This document shows, piece after piece, positions 1 through 12,955 of a stretch of 64,000 nucleotides of DNA (its first letter is position 1; each line of letters starts with the position of its first letter). Where the stretch lies: assembly GCA_947247005.1 (NCBI GenBank), contig OX365948.1, positions 38,258,601-38,322,600 of the forward strand, given 5' to 3'. The notes under the pieces are model-generated. The model was not told the DNA's origin and did not search any database. It was given only the letters and a program-made list of their open reading frames with translations. The position numbers and the translations under genes were made by a program. Source of the DNA: Spisula solida (taxonomy: Eukaryota > Mollusca > Bivalvia > Venerida > Mactridae).

Positions 1-65
1 TTTTCTTACATTGTGGACGATTTAATAGCATCAGTGAGCATACTTTTGGATCAGCCCACGTAGAT

Positions 66-320
66 TGCAACATTGACAAACTCTTCCTGGTCATATATAG
101 TTTTCAACATTGACAAACTCTTCCTGGTCATATTTTCATTGCAACATTGATAAACTCTTCCTGGTCATATATAGTTTTCAACATTGACAAACTCTTCCTG
201 GTCATATATAGATTGCAACATTAACAAACTCTTCCTGGTCATATTTTCATTGCCACATTGACAAACTCTTCCTGGTCATTTATAGATTGCAACATTAACA
301 AACTCTTCCTGGTCATATCT
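66..320. repeat. Minisatellite, about 37-bp unit, seven copies
   Basis: Seven head-to-tail units share the core ACAAACTCTTCCTGGTCATA. The variable linker between cores alternates between TATAGATTGCAACATT, TATAGTTTTCAACATT and TTTTCATTGCAACATT. The alternation suggests higher-order amplification of two or three unit types. No ORF or transposon end is associated with it. Confidence 0.95.
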
Positions 321-1215
321 TGAAATATTCTTCGTATACAGAAGAATGTAATGTCATAGATCCAATAACAACTTTATGATTTTAATAACAGTTATGTGCA
401 TTTGATACAAATTGATATATTTGACAGTAAAACTCATAAGAACAACGACAAAATAGTTAATTGCTAGTCATAAGATACTCTTTACTGAAATCAGTAGAAG
501 TTTCCGTGTTTGTTGCTCTGGTTATGTCTTCACTTTTGTAAAATAATATGTTAAAACAGTAATAACTATCATTTTTGCAGGTTCTCTGCATACCGTAATG
601 AATAATTTCTTGGTTTATTATCAAAGAACATATATGTTTTCTTTCTGATAGCAATTATAGAAATGTCGATCGTAATCTGACCTGGGCTCGTATTCAATAT
701 ATTTCTTATACCCCAATCACACGATAGTCGGTATGAGCCGGAACGCAGTAGGAGTAGCTATTTAAAGTACATTATTGTATGTTCGAAATGTATTCCGTGT
801 ACATTCCGAGCGCATTTCATATGTTCGGATTAATTTGAATGTTTTCAAATGCTTTAAACCTATTTCGTTAGAAATAAAATACAGATTATACTATAAAAAA
901 TAAACTATGCTCTAAACCTCTATGTATTTATTCCGTAATGACCAAAGTCACACGGCGTCGGAATGATCCGGAATGTCGTAAGAATGAAAAATCGAGATGT
1001 ATTCCTGCATGATCGAAGTGCATTCTTAACATTCCGTCTAGATTCTGTGTTGATTCGTAGTGCATTTGATATATTCCGACCCATTCCTGCGTCCACTTCG
1101 AATGTTTTGCGCATGTTCAAAACTTTCGATATGCATTCGAAATAATGAACTATCGAACGGTATTTGAAGTGTGTTCTGACTACATTCCTACTACATTTCA
1201 AATATAACAACATTC
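321..1215. other. Non-coding; degenerate duplicated ATTCCG/TTCG-rich segment
   Basis: No gene is seen. Two blocks (about 705-870 and 935-1,180) look like diverged copies: each opens with a TCACACG-containing stretch followed by repeated CATTCCG, CATTCGA and CATTTC words. Both strands are partly open here, as expected of low-complexity sequence without stop words. Confidence 0.5.
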
Positions 1216-3334
1216 GAATTGTTTACTTAAAATCAATACATATATTATCATATACTGTATTGGTGTAATGATGCTATAGACACAATGTATGGTTGACAGT
1301 AACATTTTCTTTTCTTTTATAATATGCTCTTCTTATACATAGGGCAATATGAATTATTTCCCTTTTAACTACGTTGAGTATGCACACTCATAGTTCACAC
1401 ACGCCGACACAAGTCTACGCACAAACATGAGAATTTCAGGTGTGTCATTTGTAATGTGTTACATGACGTTGTGTGTTTGTTTTTGTTGTCGTTTGTCTGT
1501 ATGGAGACATGACATGACGCTACGATAACGCACGTCATATCCAATATTATACAATAAACTACAGTTATGGACAAAAGTTTGCTCGAGCTTTTTAATTTTC
1601 ACAACTTTTTTAATATTCGGGCAATTTTCACTAAACTAGTTTTATTTTTCTATCTGTGACACGTGACCAGTAAAGTGTGAAAACCTTGTGGCATTCAATT
1701 GGTAAACCAATATTGACGTCAGAGAATTCGAGTCAGCAGGCGGCTAGGCCAAATATATATTGCAACAGACACATCACATTGAGTGTAAAAAACACACGTC
1801 ATTCCATCGACATCGTGTTCTTCCATTTCTACGGAAGGGATTTAAAGTTACAAAGCAAATTATCAGGAACACGGATGCTTGAACACATTTTGCTGTTGTA
1901 GTACGCCCCATGCACAAAACTCGTAAATATGAATAATCAGTTGAATACATCAACCTGTAATGTATCAGTTAAATCCTTGTAGACAGTGTTTGCTGACCCG
2001 GGAAATGTGGCAGACAAAAGGCACTTCCATGCGTTATTCTGCGAATAAGATTTGCTAATCAGATCAGTGCAACAGTCTACCAAAATAAACAGTAACTTTC
2101 ACATTCACTTTCAAGGTACATGCGATGAGTAATCTAAAAAAAGTAGACTTTTGTTATAGAGTGTACAATACGTTGTAGTATGAAAATAAAACATACAACC
2201 ATGATGATAATTCGGAACCTTTCTTCGATTAGTACGCCTAACTAGTGTTATCTGAGACAAATTCATCGCAAAGTCCGTTCAACCGATCATTTAGTCGCTA
2301 GCCAATTCTTTAAATATAAAAAACCACCTCATAAAACTAACTGAGAATATATGATAGTCCACCATGAGCTTCGATATAGGTTTGTACAAGTTTACTCATC
2401 ACCAAATGACCAATCGTAGTAATGGTCATATCTAGAATACAAAGCCTTGCTTTCCATAACTTTTTCCGATCAGTAACAATCGAGGAAATAATAACACCAC
2501 AGTGTGTAAATGAGTCAACTTCCGTTAATAACAACAAAGCATACACGTTGAATTGTATACTCATCCAATAAGTCATACAGTGATTGGAAATCACAGATGC
2601 TTTTGCTCGCCATAAGTTTTACAAATTGATTTGTATAGTATCCCAATAAGTCATACATTGAATTAGATTTTACGATGTGAACAGTTAATTAAAAACATCA
2701 GACTTTCATACTGACATTGGCTTATCAAGCTTCATACCAGGGTAGCAAAAGTATATTTAAGTAATATAGTTCTCTGTTTCTTAGAGGTTTTTATTGCGAC
2801 TGTTTACATACTACAGGTAAGTATAGATGAACATGTAAGGTGTAGAAACACGTTGAATTTCGTTAAAAATTGACATGACACAGAATTGAACTACACAAAG
2901 CCAGCTGACTGCTAAAATATATCAAGAGAAGCGAACAACATATATTTCAATAACAAATAAATGATTACTAACCTCACAGTGATGGCCAGCTTTAAGCCGG
3001 GAGATAGAGACTTTCTCTTATTGGTTTTCTGCTTCTGTATCCTTGGTCCAATTTTCTGTAGCAATTCGGAAACAGGGTTCAATCCTTATGTAATGGCAGT
3101 ACGAGTGCGGATCTTCGGTCTTCAGTTCTTCTATCAATTTTCCGTAATGTCCGTACAACCTCCTCCTCCCCTCCATCAGCCATTGGCGAGTCTGCTATCG
3201 ACTTAGTCTTCTCCTGATTCTTCACCTCACAACCCTGTTCACATCGCGTTCAAGTACGAGTAAGTCTTGCTGTAACATTACGATCTGTAAAACAGCAACA
3301 TGATCCAGGAGTTCCATTTTAAACCGTGGTCGAG
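1216..3334. other. Unannotated intergenic stretch
   Basis: AT-rich sequence with only short chance ORFs. No splice-consistent exon series, transposon termini or RNA gene was recognised. Confidence 0.6.
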
Positions 3335-4906
3335 GTTATATACCATTGCACACCAATACTGTAGCTTTTTAAGACAAGTCGGTTTCTTAAACAGTTGTCC
3401 ACACTGTATTTGAATCTGCCAACGGCTCAAAACATTTAGCAAAAGGAGCATGTCTAGAAAATTGAACATGTAGATGGTAAGACTATACTTATTGTTTTAA
3501 TATGTAATTTACATCGTTCTACTGTAGTCCATCATCTCTACCAATAACCAACATCTTTATTGCTTTATCTGAAGGAATTATCACATGTTATGTGACGAAT
3601 TTGGTTCTCCTATAGTAATTAAATCATTAATCAAGAATTTGAAGTCCCTAGGCTCTCTAAACCAGAATAAAACATTACTGTGCGATCAAACGAAATGCTG
3701 GTGCTTGCAGACTAGCGATTGGCAAAACATTCTAACTGTTAGAATAAGTAATTGGGTTTATTTGTAACGTTGTATTAAACCAGCATTAACAATCAAGATC
3801 ACTGATCCAGTAGTTATATCTCATTGGCAACCAAGTAAGGTCCTAGACAAATGATACACTCCGAGCGACGAGCGAGTGGATGTCACCTTATCACTCCCCT
3901 TGTCGCCCAATGATGTGTTCGTATGGTTTGTCATAGTAGTGGCACGGTATTACGTAGCGCGATAAAAAAAACTTAAATCCGTCACACCTTGCTAAATTAA
4001 TTTCACATTACAACTCTCTTCATCAGTGATATTTTCTATACTAAACATTAAGGGAGATCATCCTTCGTTTGGTATAATTATGTCGTAGCCTAGCTGCATT
4101 AAACTTATATTATAATTTAAGCTCATGTTAAAGTTAGAAATGCGCATAATATCAGCTATTGCTCCAACATAATTATGTAATGGCGACACACTCTACGTTC
4201 TTCATAATGAAACATAACACCAAATTAGTAGGCATCTAGTTGCGTACATACACATTTATAGAACTGGATATTATCGATATAAAGTATAATTGCCAAATAT
4301 CAGAGGTGATATGACACATTCCTCAAACTGATGTCGTAACGATAAATTGCATAGCAAGAAACATCACTTGTATGAAATATAACAATCTCGGTATCTCATT
4401 ATATAAATTCATGAACTACTTTTTGTAAATAAGCTTATTATTGTGTCATAACAGTGTGAACAGAGATAATAATGGAAAATCTCATTTAGCTTATGTAGGC
4501 ATTGTACTTTGTTAAAGTTTGTAATTACATGGCTTTCAATTTGATAATAGTAATCATAAAACATGTACAAGATCTAATAATTAAGAGTCGTTTAATGTAT
4601 AGAGGGTATTCAATTTCGATATGAAGTCCATCTAATAAATTAACGAAATTTAATTTCCCACAAATACTTTTGATGAGTTTACACAAGCAGTTAGAGGCGA
4701 TATATCCGTATGCAATAAACTTTAAATTATTGCGAGATTATTCATCCTTATCCCTGCAGCATAAACGTGTTTATTGTTAATCATAAAGTAGATTTACCGA
4801 TGCCTCCTAACAAAGACAATACTAACAATAGAATAGCAGAATAATATCGAAATATAAACTCGTGAAATCGGAAACTACATCATGACCATTAAGACACTAT
4901 TTCTTC
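3335..4906 (+). repeat. Direct duplication, copy 1, left part
   Basis: This segment is collinear with 10,977-12,556. Both contain the CATTGCACACCAATA / TTGCACACCAATA start, the CTCCGAGCGACGAGCGAG segment and the CCATTAAGACACTATTTCT end, with scattered substitutions and small indels. The unit resumes at 10,420 on the far side of the Naiad insertion, so copy 1 is about 2 kb split by the element. No coding sequence is visible in it. Confidence 0.9.
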
Positions 4907-5209
4907 AAAAAGATTATATTAAGTCAGACAGGGAAGGCAGCACTCAACTTAACCAGCCGAGCACAGAAAACATTAAAACACACAAAGCACAATGCCCAAC
5001 TGAACCAACCGAGCACAGGAAACATAAAACATATAAAGACACAATGCCCAACTAAAGAAGCGCAGATCCGCCCAAGTCCAAGCTATCGAAAAGTACAATA
5101 AATTGTAACTAGCTGAATGACCCAGTTCCCACAGCAAAAGGACTATAATGTCCCGCTTTAGCTGTAAGAAATCTTAAAACGAAGAAGTGCCCAACACACT
5201 ACCGACCAA
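4907..5209 (-). repeat. Naiad 3' pseudo-LTR
   Basis: It begins with AAAAAGATTATATTAAGTCA and ends near ACTACCGACCAA, matching 10,166-10,419 in the same orientation. Relative to that copy it carries an extra partial duplication of the CAATGCCCAACT / CCGAGCACA segment (about 4,983-5,050). Direct repeats at both ends of a Penelope-like element are the pseudo-LTR arrangement typical of EN+ PLEs. Its outer end is the signature used here to find truncated copies elsewhere. Confidence 0.85.
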
Positions 5210-6709
5210 GAAAATTAAACGCCCCTTGTCTCATTGTTTAAAAGCTGAATAGAAAAGATTCAGCAAACAAAAGGCAGAAAGCCTACGTTGAATGACCTAG
5301 TTACAACAGTAAAACTGCTGAACTACATAGTTTTAGCAGCCTTTAGTCTCAAAAGTTAAGTAACAGTATTAAAACGTTGAAAGGCCCGATTTCAGCAACA
5401 AAAACTCTGAAAACCTTAAGACGAGTGACCCAGTTTCAATAAGTAAAATGACGTAATTGAACAAATCAAGATATGACGTAATGAACAAGTCATTAAAAAT
5501 TGCAAGCAATACAGAAGTCCCCTACCGGTTTAAAACTATTTTCAATGTGTCTGTTGCCATAGCAACCACAATTCCCGTCAGAACCACAACTGACGGACTG
5601 ATGGCAAACCAATAGTCCCCTCCGGTCAAAAACCGGTAGGGGACTTAAAACTACATTAAATGACCTCAGGGGACAGAACACTACATCCATAACTCCACAG
5701 CTGTACATAGACTCATGAACGGACCAGGTAGGATGCGAATCGCGGGGACGAAATAGTAAGAGGACAACCGGCAAATACGAATAAATAACTCCTCGCTCCA
5801 TATAACTTTTGGTCCCGGTCAAAAAATTGAATACTGAGAAATTATGACATATTATTGATTATTTAAGATTGAAAAACTCCACTATAAACGGAATTGGCGT
5901 TTAAATCCAGGTACAAACCCATATTATAATAATTAAACAAAATACGAAACTACTGGAAGTAGCACCGCCCAACAGAAACAGCGGGACACGCGAGAACAAA
6001 AAGGCACAGAAAATTTACAAAGGCGCGGAACATGCCCAACATAAAAAACTAGCACTGGAACATGTAATACAAAACCGGGCATCCAATCCTAAAAGTCTGC
6101 TGCTTAAGTCAGTCAAACTAAAACGGAACAAGAGCCACTTGGTAAGAAATTAACCACCGGACAACACACACACCACAAGGACAATCCACAACAGACACTG
6201 ATTATATGCAATTTTGAAAGATACGAAGCAGCCTTGTGCTGGACCACGAATTTGCAGAATGGCACATACAAAATTAATAAAGTTTAACATAAAGGCACAG
6301 TGGCCAAATATTTTTGTATTTTTTCTAATTATACTATAGAGTGGACAATACATACACATAGGAAGGTTGACTAAGGGGCTACCGCATTGGTACGGACAGT
6401 GACACATGCCACTGGGGGCTTAAACGTTTTCAGTGCACCAAACCTCACACTTACCCAATAGACAACCTTATAGAACAGGACAGTGTAAATAAATGTTCCC
6501 GCCATGTAATGCCCTCTAACAAAAAGACCACAGTGACCGGTAATAAAGGAATGTAAACATGAAACATTATATAAAATATGTTCTTTGAGTAGCAACAAGA
6601 GAGCAAAACATTTAAGGGTACGACAAGACAATGTAACAGACATGAATCAATGCCAGCCGTCCACAAAGGCTTGAGGTTAGGCATATCATAGAGTCTGTAT
6701 AGTGTCCGG

Positions 6710-9700
6710 TCATCGCACAATGAAATAAGAAGCATAGTGGTGAGCTGTAAATGGACCCACTGCTAAGCATGCAGTCCGTTGCAAAATTAAAGGGTCATAT
6801 CCTCTACTCAGAAAACGTTTTATGATCTTGACAAACACATCATGAAAGTGGCTATGACCCAGAATCTTTCGCAATTTGTAAAGCACATCACCATAAAATT
6901 CAGGCTGAGACAGACCTTGTCTTTAAATTAATATCATATTTAGAAACGAGATATGAATTACGCCTATAGAATTTTACAAACGTTTTACGAAGTTTATGGA
7001 AGCGATAGCCTTGTTGCAGTAACTTATTAGTAATACAAAAATTCGAGTATTTAAGTCTTCCACTCGAGAACGAGCTCTAGCAAAACGGATTAATTGAGAA
7101 GCGTAAACCCCATATGAAGTTGACCGTGGAATATCTCAATCCAAGTGTGGGTAATTTACAATATCGAAGTTAAATCATCTCTCTTGTCGTAAATTTTACT
7201 AACAATTTGACCTGCTTCTATAGCAAGATCAAGGTCTAGAAATGATGCGCGTGTATCAGATGAATTAGCTTTATTTAATGTTAATTCGGCAGGGTAAATT
7301 TCTACGATCTTATTAGAAAAGTAAGGATTATCAATATTTAAAATATCATCAAGGTATTGGGACGTATTATTGAACGCTGTTATTTCCTCAGATTGGTGTT
7401 CCGGAGACAATTTTAACATGAAATCGCGTTCATAACAATATAAAAACTGATCTGCGACAAGGGGTGCACAATTAGTTCCCATTGATATACCGATAATTTG
7501 TCTATAAATAGTATTGCCCAGCCTAACAAAAATGTTGTCAAGAAGAAAAATAAGGGCTTCACAGACCTCTCTACAGGTCCACATAGTATATTTATCTGAT
7601 ATGTTGTTAGTAAAATATGCATTAGAATAACTGCACGCCAGAAATGTGGTTTTCTCTCTACCAAATGTTTTCTCGACCAGCGCTATTAACTTATCTTTGA
7701 TACGAGCATGTGGCAGTGTAGTATATAATGTTGAATAATCGTAGGTACTAAGAGAAGAAACATATTGTTTCCTATGGAGTTTGTCAAGAATAACTCCAGA
7801 ACTTTTAACAGACCAAAATAAATTAATACTAGAATTTTCATAAGTCTTTTCACATTAACGTTGGACATGAACTTATATAGCAGTTAAACATGAAGTTAGT
7901 AATTTAGACACATTAGTAGTTGTGCAAGCACTAGAATTAGAAATGAAACGGGATTTGTAAGGGGTCTTATGCAGTTTAGGAATCCAATACATAGTTGGTA
8001 GTTTGTGTTGGCCTTCGCATATACTAGTTTTAAGTGTTTCGCAGGTTGTTGAATGAAGATACACAATGTCGCTTTTAGAAAACAGTATTGGCGTAAAAGC
8101 ATTGGTATAGGAAAGTTCATTAGATAATACATTAACATAATGTAATCGTCAAATGATTATGATATTATTAGAAGCTTTATCAGCAGGAACTAAAACGAAA
8201 TTATTATGAAATGAATTATTATGTATGTCTAATTTCAACTGGCGAAAAGAAGATCTAGGCTTAGGTGGTAAAAGTGTAGGATTAGACTGGTAGAATTGAA
8301 TACGTTTTTCCATTATATTTAAGAAAGCTCGTTTCCAAGATGATAATGAGCTAGGATCCGCTTTCTCTCTGCGGCTCCACTTTATACAAAACTCTTCGAA
8401 CGAATTAGCTATTTCAGTCCTACATCGGTTAAAATCAATTTTCGAGGGAAATCCATACTTAGGCCCTTTTGAAAACAACTTGCGAATGTTTTTATTCAAA
8501 ATACTAAAGTCCCCAGTGATGATGTGACCGGCTGGAGCATAACAAAATATGGAAGATACACATTTACAACTAGTAAGGGTGTTGCTTATTATATCAAGAT
8601 CTGATACAATTTTATTATAGTTGAAAATAACACTTCTGATAGGTTTTTTATATTTGTTACAAATAATAGGACATTCAGAGTTTTTGAAATATTTGGGAAT
8701 AGAATCAAAAACACTATGATCTCTTAAGATGCTTTGTACATCCACAAAATCTATTCCTTTATTAACATACAAGAGCTTCAGGAAATGTCGTTTAAGATCA
8801 GCTTCTTTTTTATATGAGGTCTTAAAACATGTTGCATATAACTTTGGATCAATGAGGCAGTATTATATAAAGGATTAGATTGAATAAAAATAGAATCTGC
8901 TTCATTGTCAATGGTAACAAGGGACGATAAAGGCATTGAAGCAAGGCAAAACAACATAGAATGTTTACCAGATTGCTTGTGAATAATATCAAGATAACCA
9001 ACAGTCAACACTAAGCGTGATTTACGTTTGATATTACCATTACGCCTTCTACCATGAGATCTAGATTTCCTTTTTCTTATAGAACAAATAGAAAAAATGT
9101 CAATACTAGGATCTTTAGAAATATTGCCTTCCTGATAGATATTATCATTTAAGCCAAGGGGAAAAGGTGTCTGTAAATTTTTCATCCATTTTAGTTCAGC
9201 AAGTTGTCTGGCTTTAATTTCATAACTTTTAGTGGCCTTATCGTCATATTGTATACATTCTACTGGTTGAACGGAGGCATTATTGAAACTATGACCATGT
9301 TTACGAAAAAGTTGTAAATCAAATTACGTGCCCTTTTATTATTACTAGAGTTATATTTGTGTTCTCGGAATCGGATTTTAAGTGATCTACCAGTTTGTCC
9401 GACATACTGTATATCACACCCAAGCGAATTTCATGTAAGAACATACACTAAATTATTAGAACGTCAGTCAATATCGTGTGGAAGACATACACTAAATGTA
9501 CGCCCATTGACATTAGATTGTATAGTGGACCTGCACGAAATTTGTTTGCAGCAGCTGCACCTATTTACAAAGCACTTAGAAATACGAGAAAACACTTTGA
9601 GCCTTGTTTTAGGTAACATACCTCTATAAGAAGATGGAACATGATATTTCTTTAAAACAGGGGAACCAAGTGGCGTCAGGCATACTATAGCCACGGGAAT

Positions 9701-9772
9701 ATTACTAAATGAAGACGCGAAGTGAGATCCCGGTAGGGGAGTATTTGTCTTTTTTAATATTATTCTAGCCAT
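6710..9772 (-). pseudogene. Naiad polyprotein: GIY-YIG endonuclease - CxC - reverse transcriptase (degenerate; UGA at Cys positions)
   Basis: The reading starts at MARIILKK (9,772). Then come a cysteine-rich finger (KCFVNRCSCCKQISC, about 9,585), the GIY-YIG core (NLVYVLT ... IQYVGQTGRSLKIRFREHK, 9,460-9,355), the CxC linker (TSCKCVSSIFCYAPAGH, about 8,560) and RT motifs: VPADKASNN (8,190), PTMYWIPKLHK (7,990), STYDYSTLYTTLPHARI (7,740), IGISMGTNCAPLVAD (7,480) and YLDDILNID (7,345). The C-terminal LSQPEFYGD-type region ends at 6,710. Three in-frame TGA codons (9,464-9,466; 9,431-9,433; 8,149-8,151) fall where relatives have conserved Cys, which suggests selenocysteine. A fourth (7,136-7,138) falls at a Gly position. 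TAA codons near 7,877 and 7,859, and single-base frameshifts near 9,318, 8,870 and 7,175, inactivate this copy. The protein would have been about 1,000 residues, combining target cleavage and target-primed reverse transcription. Confidence 0.88.
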
Positions 9773-10165
9773 ATTAAGTATATAGAAATTGTAGATACCA
9801 TTCAGTGAAAAGCGACATTAAGACCGATACAATTATTAGAAAAGTTCTGGACAGTGCATAGATATAATGCAACAAGTACAAAACCGTCGTACAGTTAAAC
9901 AAATGGAGAGGTTATAAGAGGTCCAACAACTCGACGCCCAGTCTAAACTAGAAAAAGAGTAAAGTTACAGATACTATTATAAAATGGGCCTAAATGTCGG
10001 TGAACACAAAACCTTCAACTCGGTATATTAACATACAACATAAAGCAAGACAAAACAAGTGAGCGTCATACTATCCCTGTAGGATGAAAAATAACAATAT
10101 TGATTGCAAGTACGGGGAGACGTTTTACGACCGCCACACTGCATATACAGCACGATTGTGCATGC

Positions 10166-10419
10166 AAAAAGATTATATTAAGTCAGACAGGGAAGGCAGC
10201 ACCCAACTTAACCAGCCGAGCACAGAAAACATTAAAACATAATTATAAAGACACGATGCCCAACTAAACAAGCGCAGATCCACCCAAGTCCAAGCTATCG
10301 AATAGTACAATAAATTGTTAATAGCTGAATGACCCAGTTTCCACAGCAAAAGGACTATAATGCCCCGCTTTAGCTGTAAGAAATCTTAAAACGAAGAAGT
10401 GCCCAACACACTACCGACC
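10166..10419 (-). repeat. Naiad 5' pseudo-LTR
   Basis: A direct repeat of 4,907-5,209 with the same AAAAAGATTATATTAAGTCA opening and the same ACTACCGACCAA close. It lacks the internal partial duplication seen in the 3' copy. It lies upstream of the ORF in element orientation, at the junction with the resumed host duplication. Confidence 0.85.
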
Positions 10420-10812
10420 AAAAGTCACTCGTCCGCATATGAGACGAGGCAGCAATAATCGGCTTGATCCAGTTGCTGTTATCACGGCAGTAGCTATTTG
10501 CAAACTGCGAAAGTCTCTAGGGAACACATATCAAAGGTCAAGAAAAAGATATAATTAACACTTGAATATGCTTTAATGTCTCTGAAGGAGTGCGATGGTA
10601 CAGGATAAAATCATTCATAGTGGTTGAAATGGATGTAGGTTGATTTAATGCTGATATGGTTGACAAATTGAGATTTCCGTACGATGATATCAACTAAACA
10701 CATTCGGTTTATCAATTTCTATTACTTGAACTGATTCCCCGTATTACCCCATATTTTACCGTTACAATGGATCGTTGACAACACTATTGTATCCTCGAGT
10801 TACCATTTTGCG
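10420..10812 (+). repeat. Direct duplication, copy 1, right part
   Basis: It continues copy 1 after the Naiad and matches 12,557-12,955: GTCCGCATATGAGACGAGGC, CTCTGAAGGAGTGCGATG and ACAAATTGAGATTTCCGTAC occur in both. About 165 bp of unshared sequence (10,813-10,976) then separate it from copy 2. Confidence 0.88.
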
Positions 10813-10976
10813 ATCCCCTAACCTCGAGTCTATGTTTAACTACACAGCAAAGCACGCTTACATGGTTATTACTTATTAAAAATGCTTCAATACTGCAGGT
10901 AATGACTAATTTGTGAGTCTGCCTATGATAAAACAAGCTGAAAACCAATCAGCGATGTTAAAAGTGTACGTATTTT

Positions 10977-12955
10977 TCATACTATTGCACACCAATAATT
11001 TAGCTTTGAAGACAAGTCTGTTTCTTAGACAGTTGTCCACACAGTAATGGAATCTGGCAACGGCCCAAAAACATTTAACAAAAGGAGCATGTCTAGAACA
11101 TTGATCATGTGGATGGTCGGACTATAATTATTGTTTTAATACGTACTTTACCTCGTTTTACTCTAATCCATCATTTTCACCAATAACCAACATCTTTATT
11201 GCTTTATCTGCAGGCATTTTCACACGTTATGTGACCAATTTCGTTCGCCTATAGTAATTATATCATTAATCAAGAATTTGAAACCCCTAGCCTCTCTGAA
11301 TCAGAATAAAACATTCGTGTGCGATCAAACGAAATGCTGGTGCTTGCAGTCTAGCGATTGGCAAAACATTCTGACTATGTTAGAACAGAAAATCGGGTTT
11401 ATTTTTAACACTGTATTAAACCATCATAAACAATCAAAATCACTGATTTAGTAGTTAGATCTCTTTGGCAACCAAGTATGGTCGTAAACAAATAATACAC
11501 TCCGAGCGACGAGCGAGCGGATGTCAGCTAGCCCTCTCCTTGTCGCCTAAATGATATTTTAGTATGGATAGTAAAACATGATGCAGCATTAAATTTTATA
11601 GTAGTGTCACGGTATTACATAGGGAGATAAAAGATCAAGCTTTAATCAGTCACACCTTGCGAAATTTATTTCACATCACAACCTTTTTGATATTTTGTTT
11701 ACGGAAAATGTAGGGAGGTCATCCTACGTTTGGTATATGTCGTAGCCTAGCTGCATTAAACTTATATCAGAATTTAAGCTAATGTTATAGTTAGTAATGG
11801 GCATAATATCAGCCATTGCTTCAACATAATTATGCAATTGCGACACACTCTACGTTCTTCATAATGAAACATAACACCAATTCAGTAGGCATCTAGGTGC
11901 GTACATACACTTTTATAGAATTGGATATAGTCGATACAATGTAAAATAACAGAGGTGATATGACACATTCCTCAAACTGATGTCGTTACGATAAATTGCA
12001 TAGCAAGAAACATCACTTGTATGAGATATAACAACCTCGGTATCTCATTATATAAATTCATGGACTACTTTTTGTAAATAAGCTTATTATTGTTTCACAA
12101 CAGTGTGAACAGAGATAATAATGGAAAATCTCATTTAGCTTTTGTGGGCATTGTACTTTGTTAAGTTTGTAATTGCATGGCTTTCAATTTGAAATCAGTA
12201 GTCATAATACATGTACAAGATCTAATATTTAAGAGACGTTGAATGTATAGAGGGAATTCAATTTCGATATAAAGCCATCTAGAATAAATCAACGAAATTT
12301 AATTTCACACAAATACTTTTGATGAGTTTACACAAGCAGTTAGAGGCGATATATCAATATGCAATAAACTTTATATTATTCCGAGATTATTCATCCGCAC
12401 CCCTGCAGCATAAACGTGTTTAGTGTTAATCATACAGTAGATGTACCTATGATTCCTAACAAAGACAATACTAACAATAGAATAGCAGAATAATATCGAA
12501 ATATAAACCCGTGAAATCGGAAACTACATCATGACCATTAAGACACTATTTCTCCAAAGTCATCCGTCCGCATATGAGACGAGGCAGCAATAATCGGCTT
12601 GATCCAGTAGCTATTATCACATCAAGCAGCTATTTGCAAACTGCGAAGGTCTCTAGGGAACACATATCAAGTTCGAGAAAAAATATCATTAAAACTTGAG
12701 TATGTTTTAATGTCTCTGAAGGAGTGCGATGCTACAGGATAAAATCATTACTAGTGGTTGAAAGGGATGTAGGTTGTTTTAATGCCGATGTGGTTGACAA
12801 ATTGAGATTTCCGTACGATGATATCAACTAAACACATTCGGTGTATCAATTTCTTTAATTTGAAGTGATTTCGACGTATGCCCCCATATTGTACCGTTAC
12901 GATGGATCGTTGAAAACAATATTGTATCCTCGATCATTTTTCGATCTCCTAAGCA
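10977..12955 (+). repeat. Direct duplication, copy 2 (uninterrupted, carries the empty Naiad site)
   Basis: An intact copy of the roughly 2-kb unit whose first copy is split at 4,906/10,420. The unbroken junction near 12,556 is the pre-insertion target, so duplication preceded the Naiad insertion. No ORF of note was found. Confidence 0.88.

Larger units (their letters stand above)
4907..10419 (-). mobile_element. Naiad-type Penelope-like retroelement, near full length
   Basis: An element of about 5.5 kb on the minus strand. In element order it has a 5' pseudo-LTR (10,419-10,166), a leader (10,165-9,773), one long degenerate ORF (9,772-6,710), a long 3' UTR and a 3' pseudo-LTR (5,209-4,907). 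The GIY-YIG endonuclease lies N-terminal to the reverse transcriptase, the permuted order that defines Naiads rather than Penelope, Neptune or Nematis, where it is C-terminal. The insertion splits a duplicated host segment; the empty site is near 12,556, where TTTCTCC-AAA-GTCATCC is uninterrupted. The flanks share AAA(A), so the exact target duplication is ambiguous. The 3' UTR recurs at 15,978-17,946 and 38,300-39,097. The copy is dead: at least three frameshifts, two TAA stops and a short deletion near 6,930. Confidence 0.9.

Noticed and set aside
920..1213. Opposed ORFs on both strands
   Set aside because: Low-complexity ATTCCG/TTCG-rich sequence that lacks stop words on both strands; the protein looks random.
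4907..10419. LTR retrotransposon, because of the direct terminal repeats
   Set aside because: No gag, protease, integrase, tRNA primer site or TG...CA ends; RT and GIY-YIG motifs are Penelope-like, so the repeats are pseudo-LTRs.
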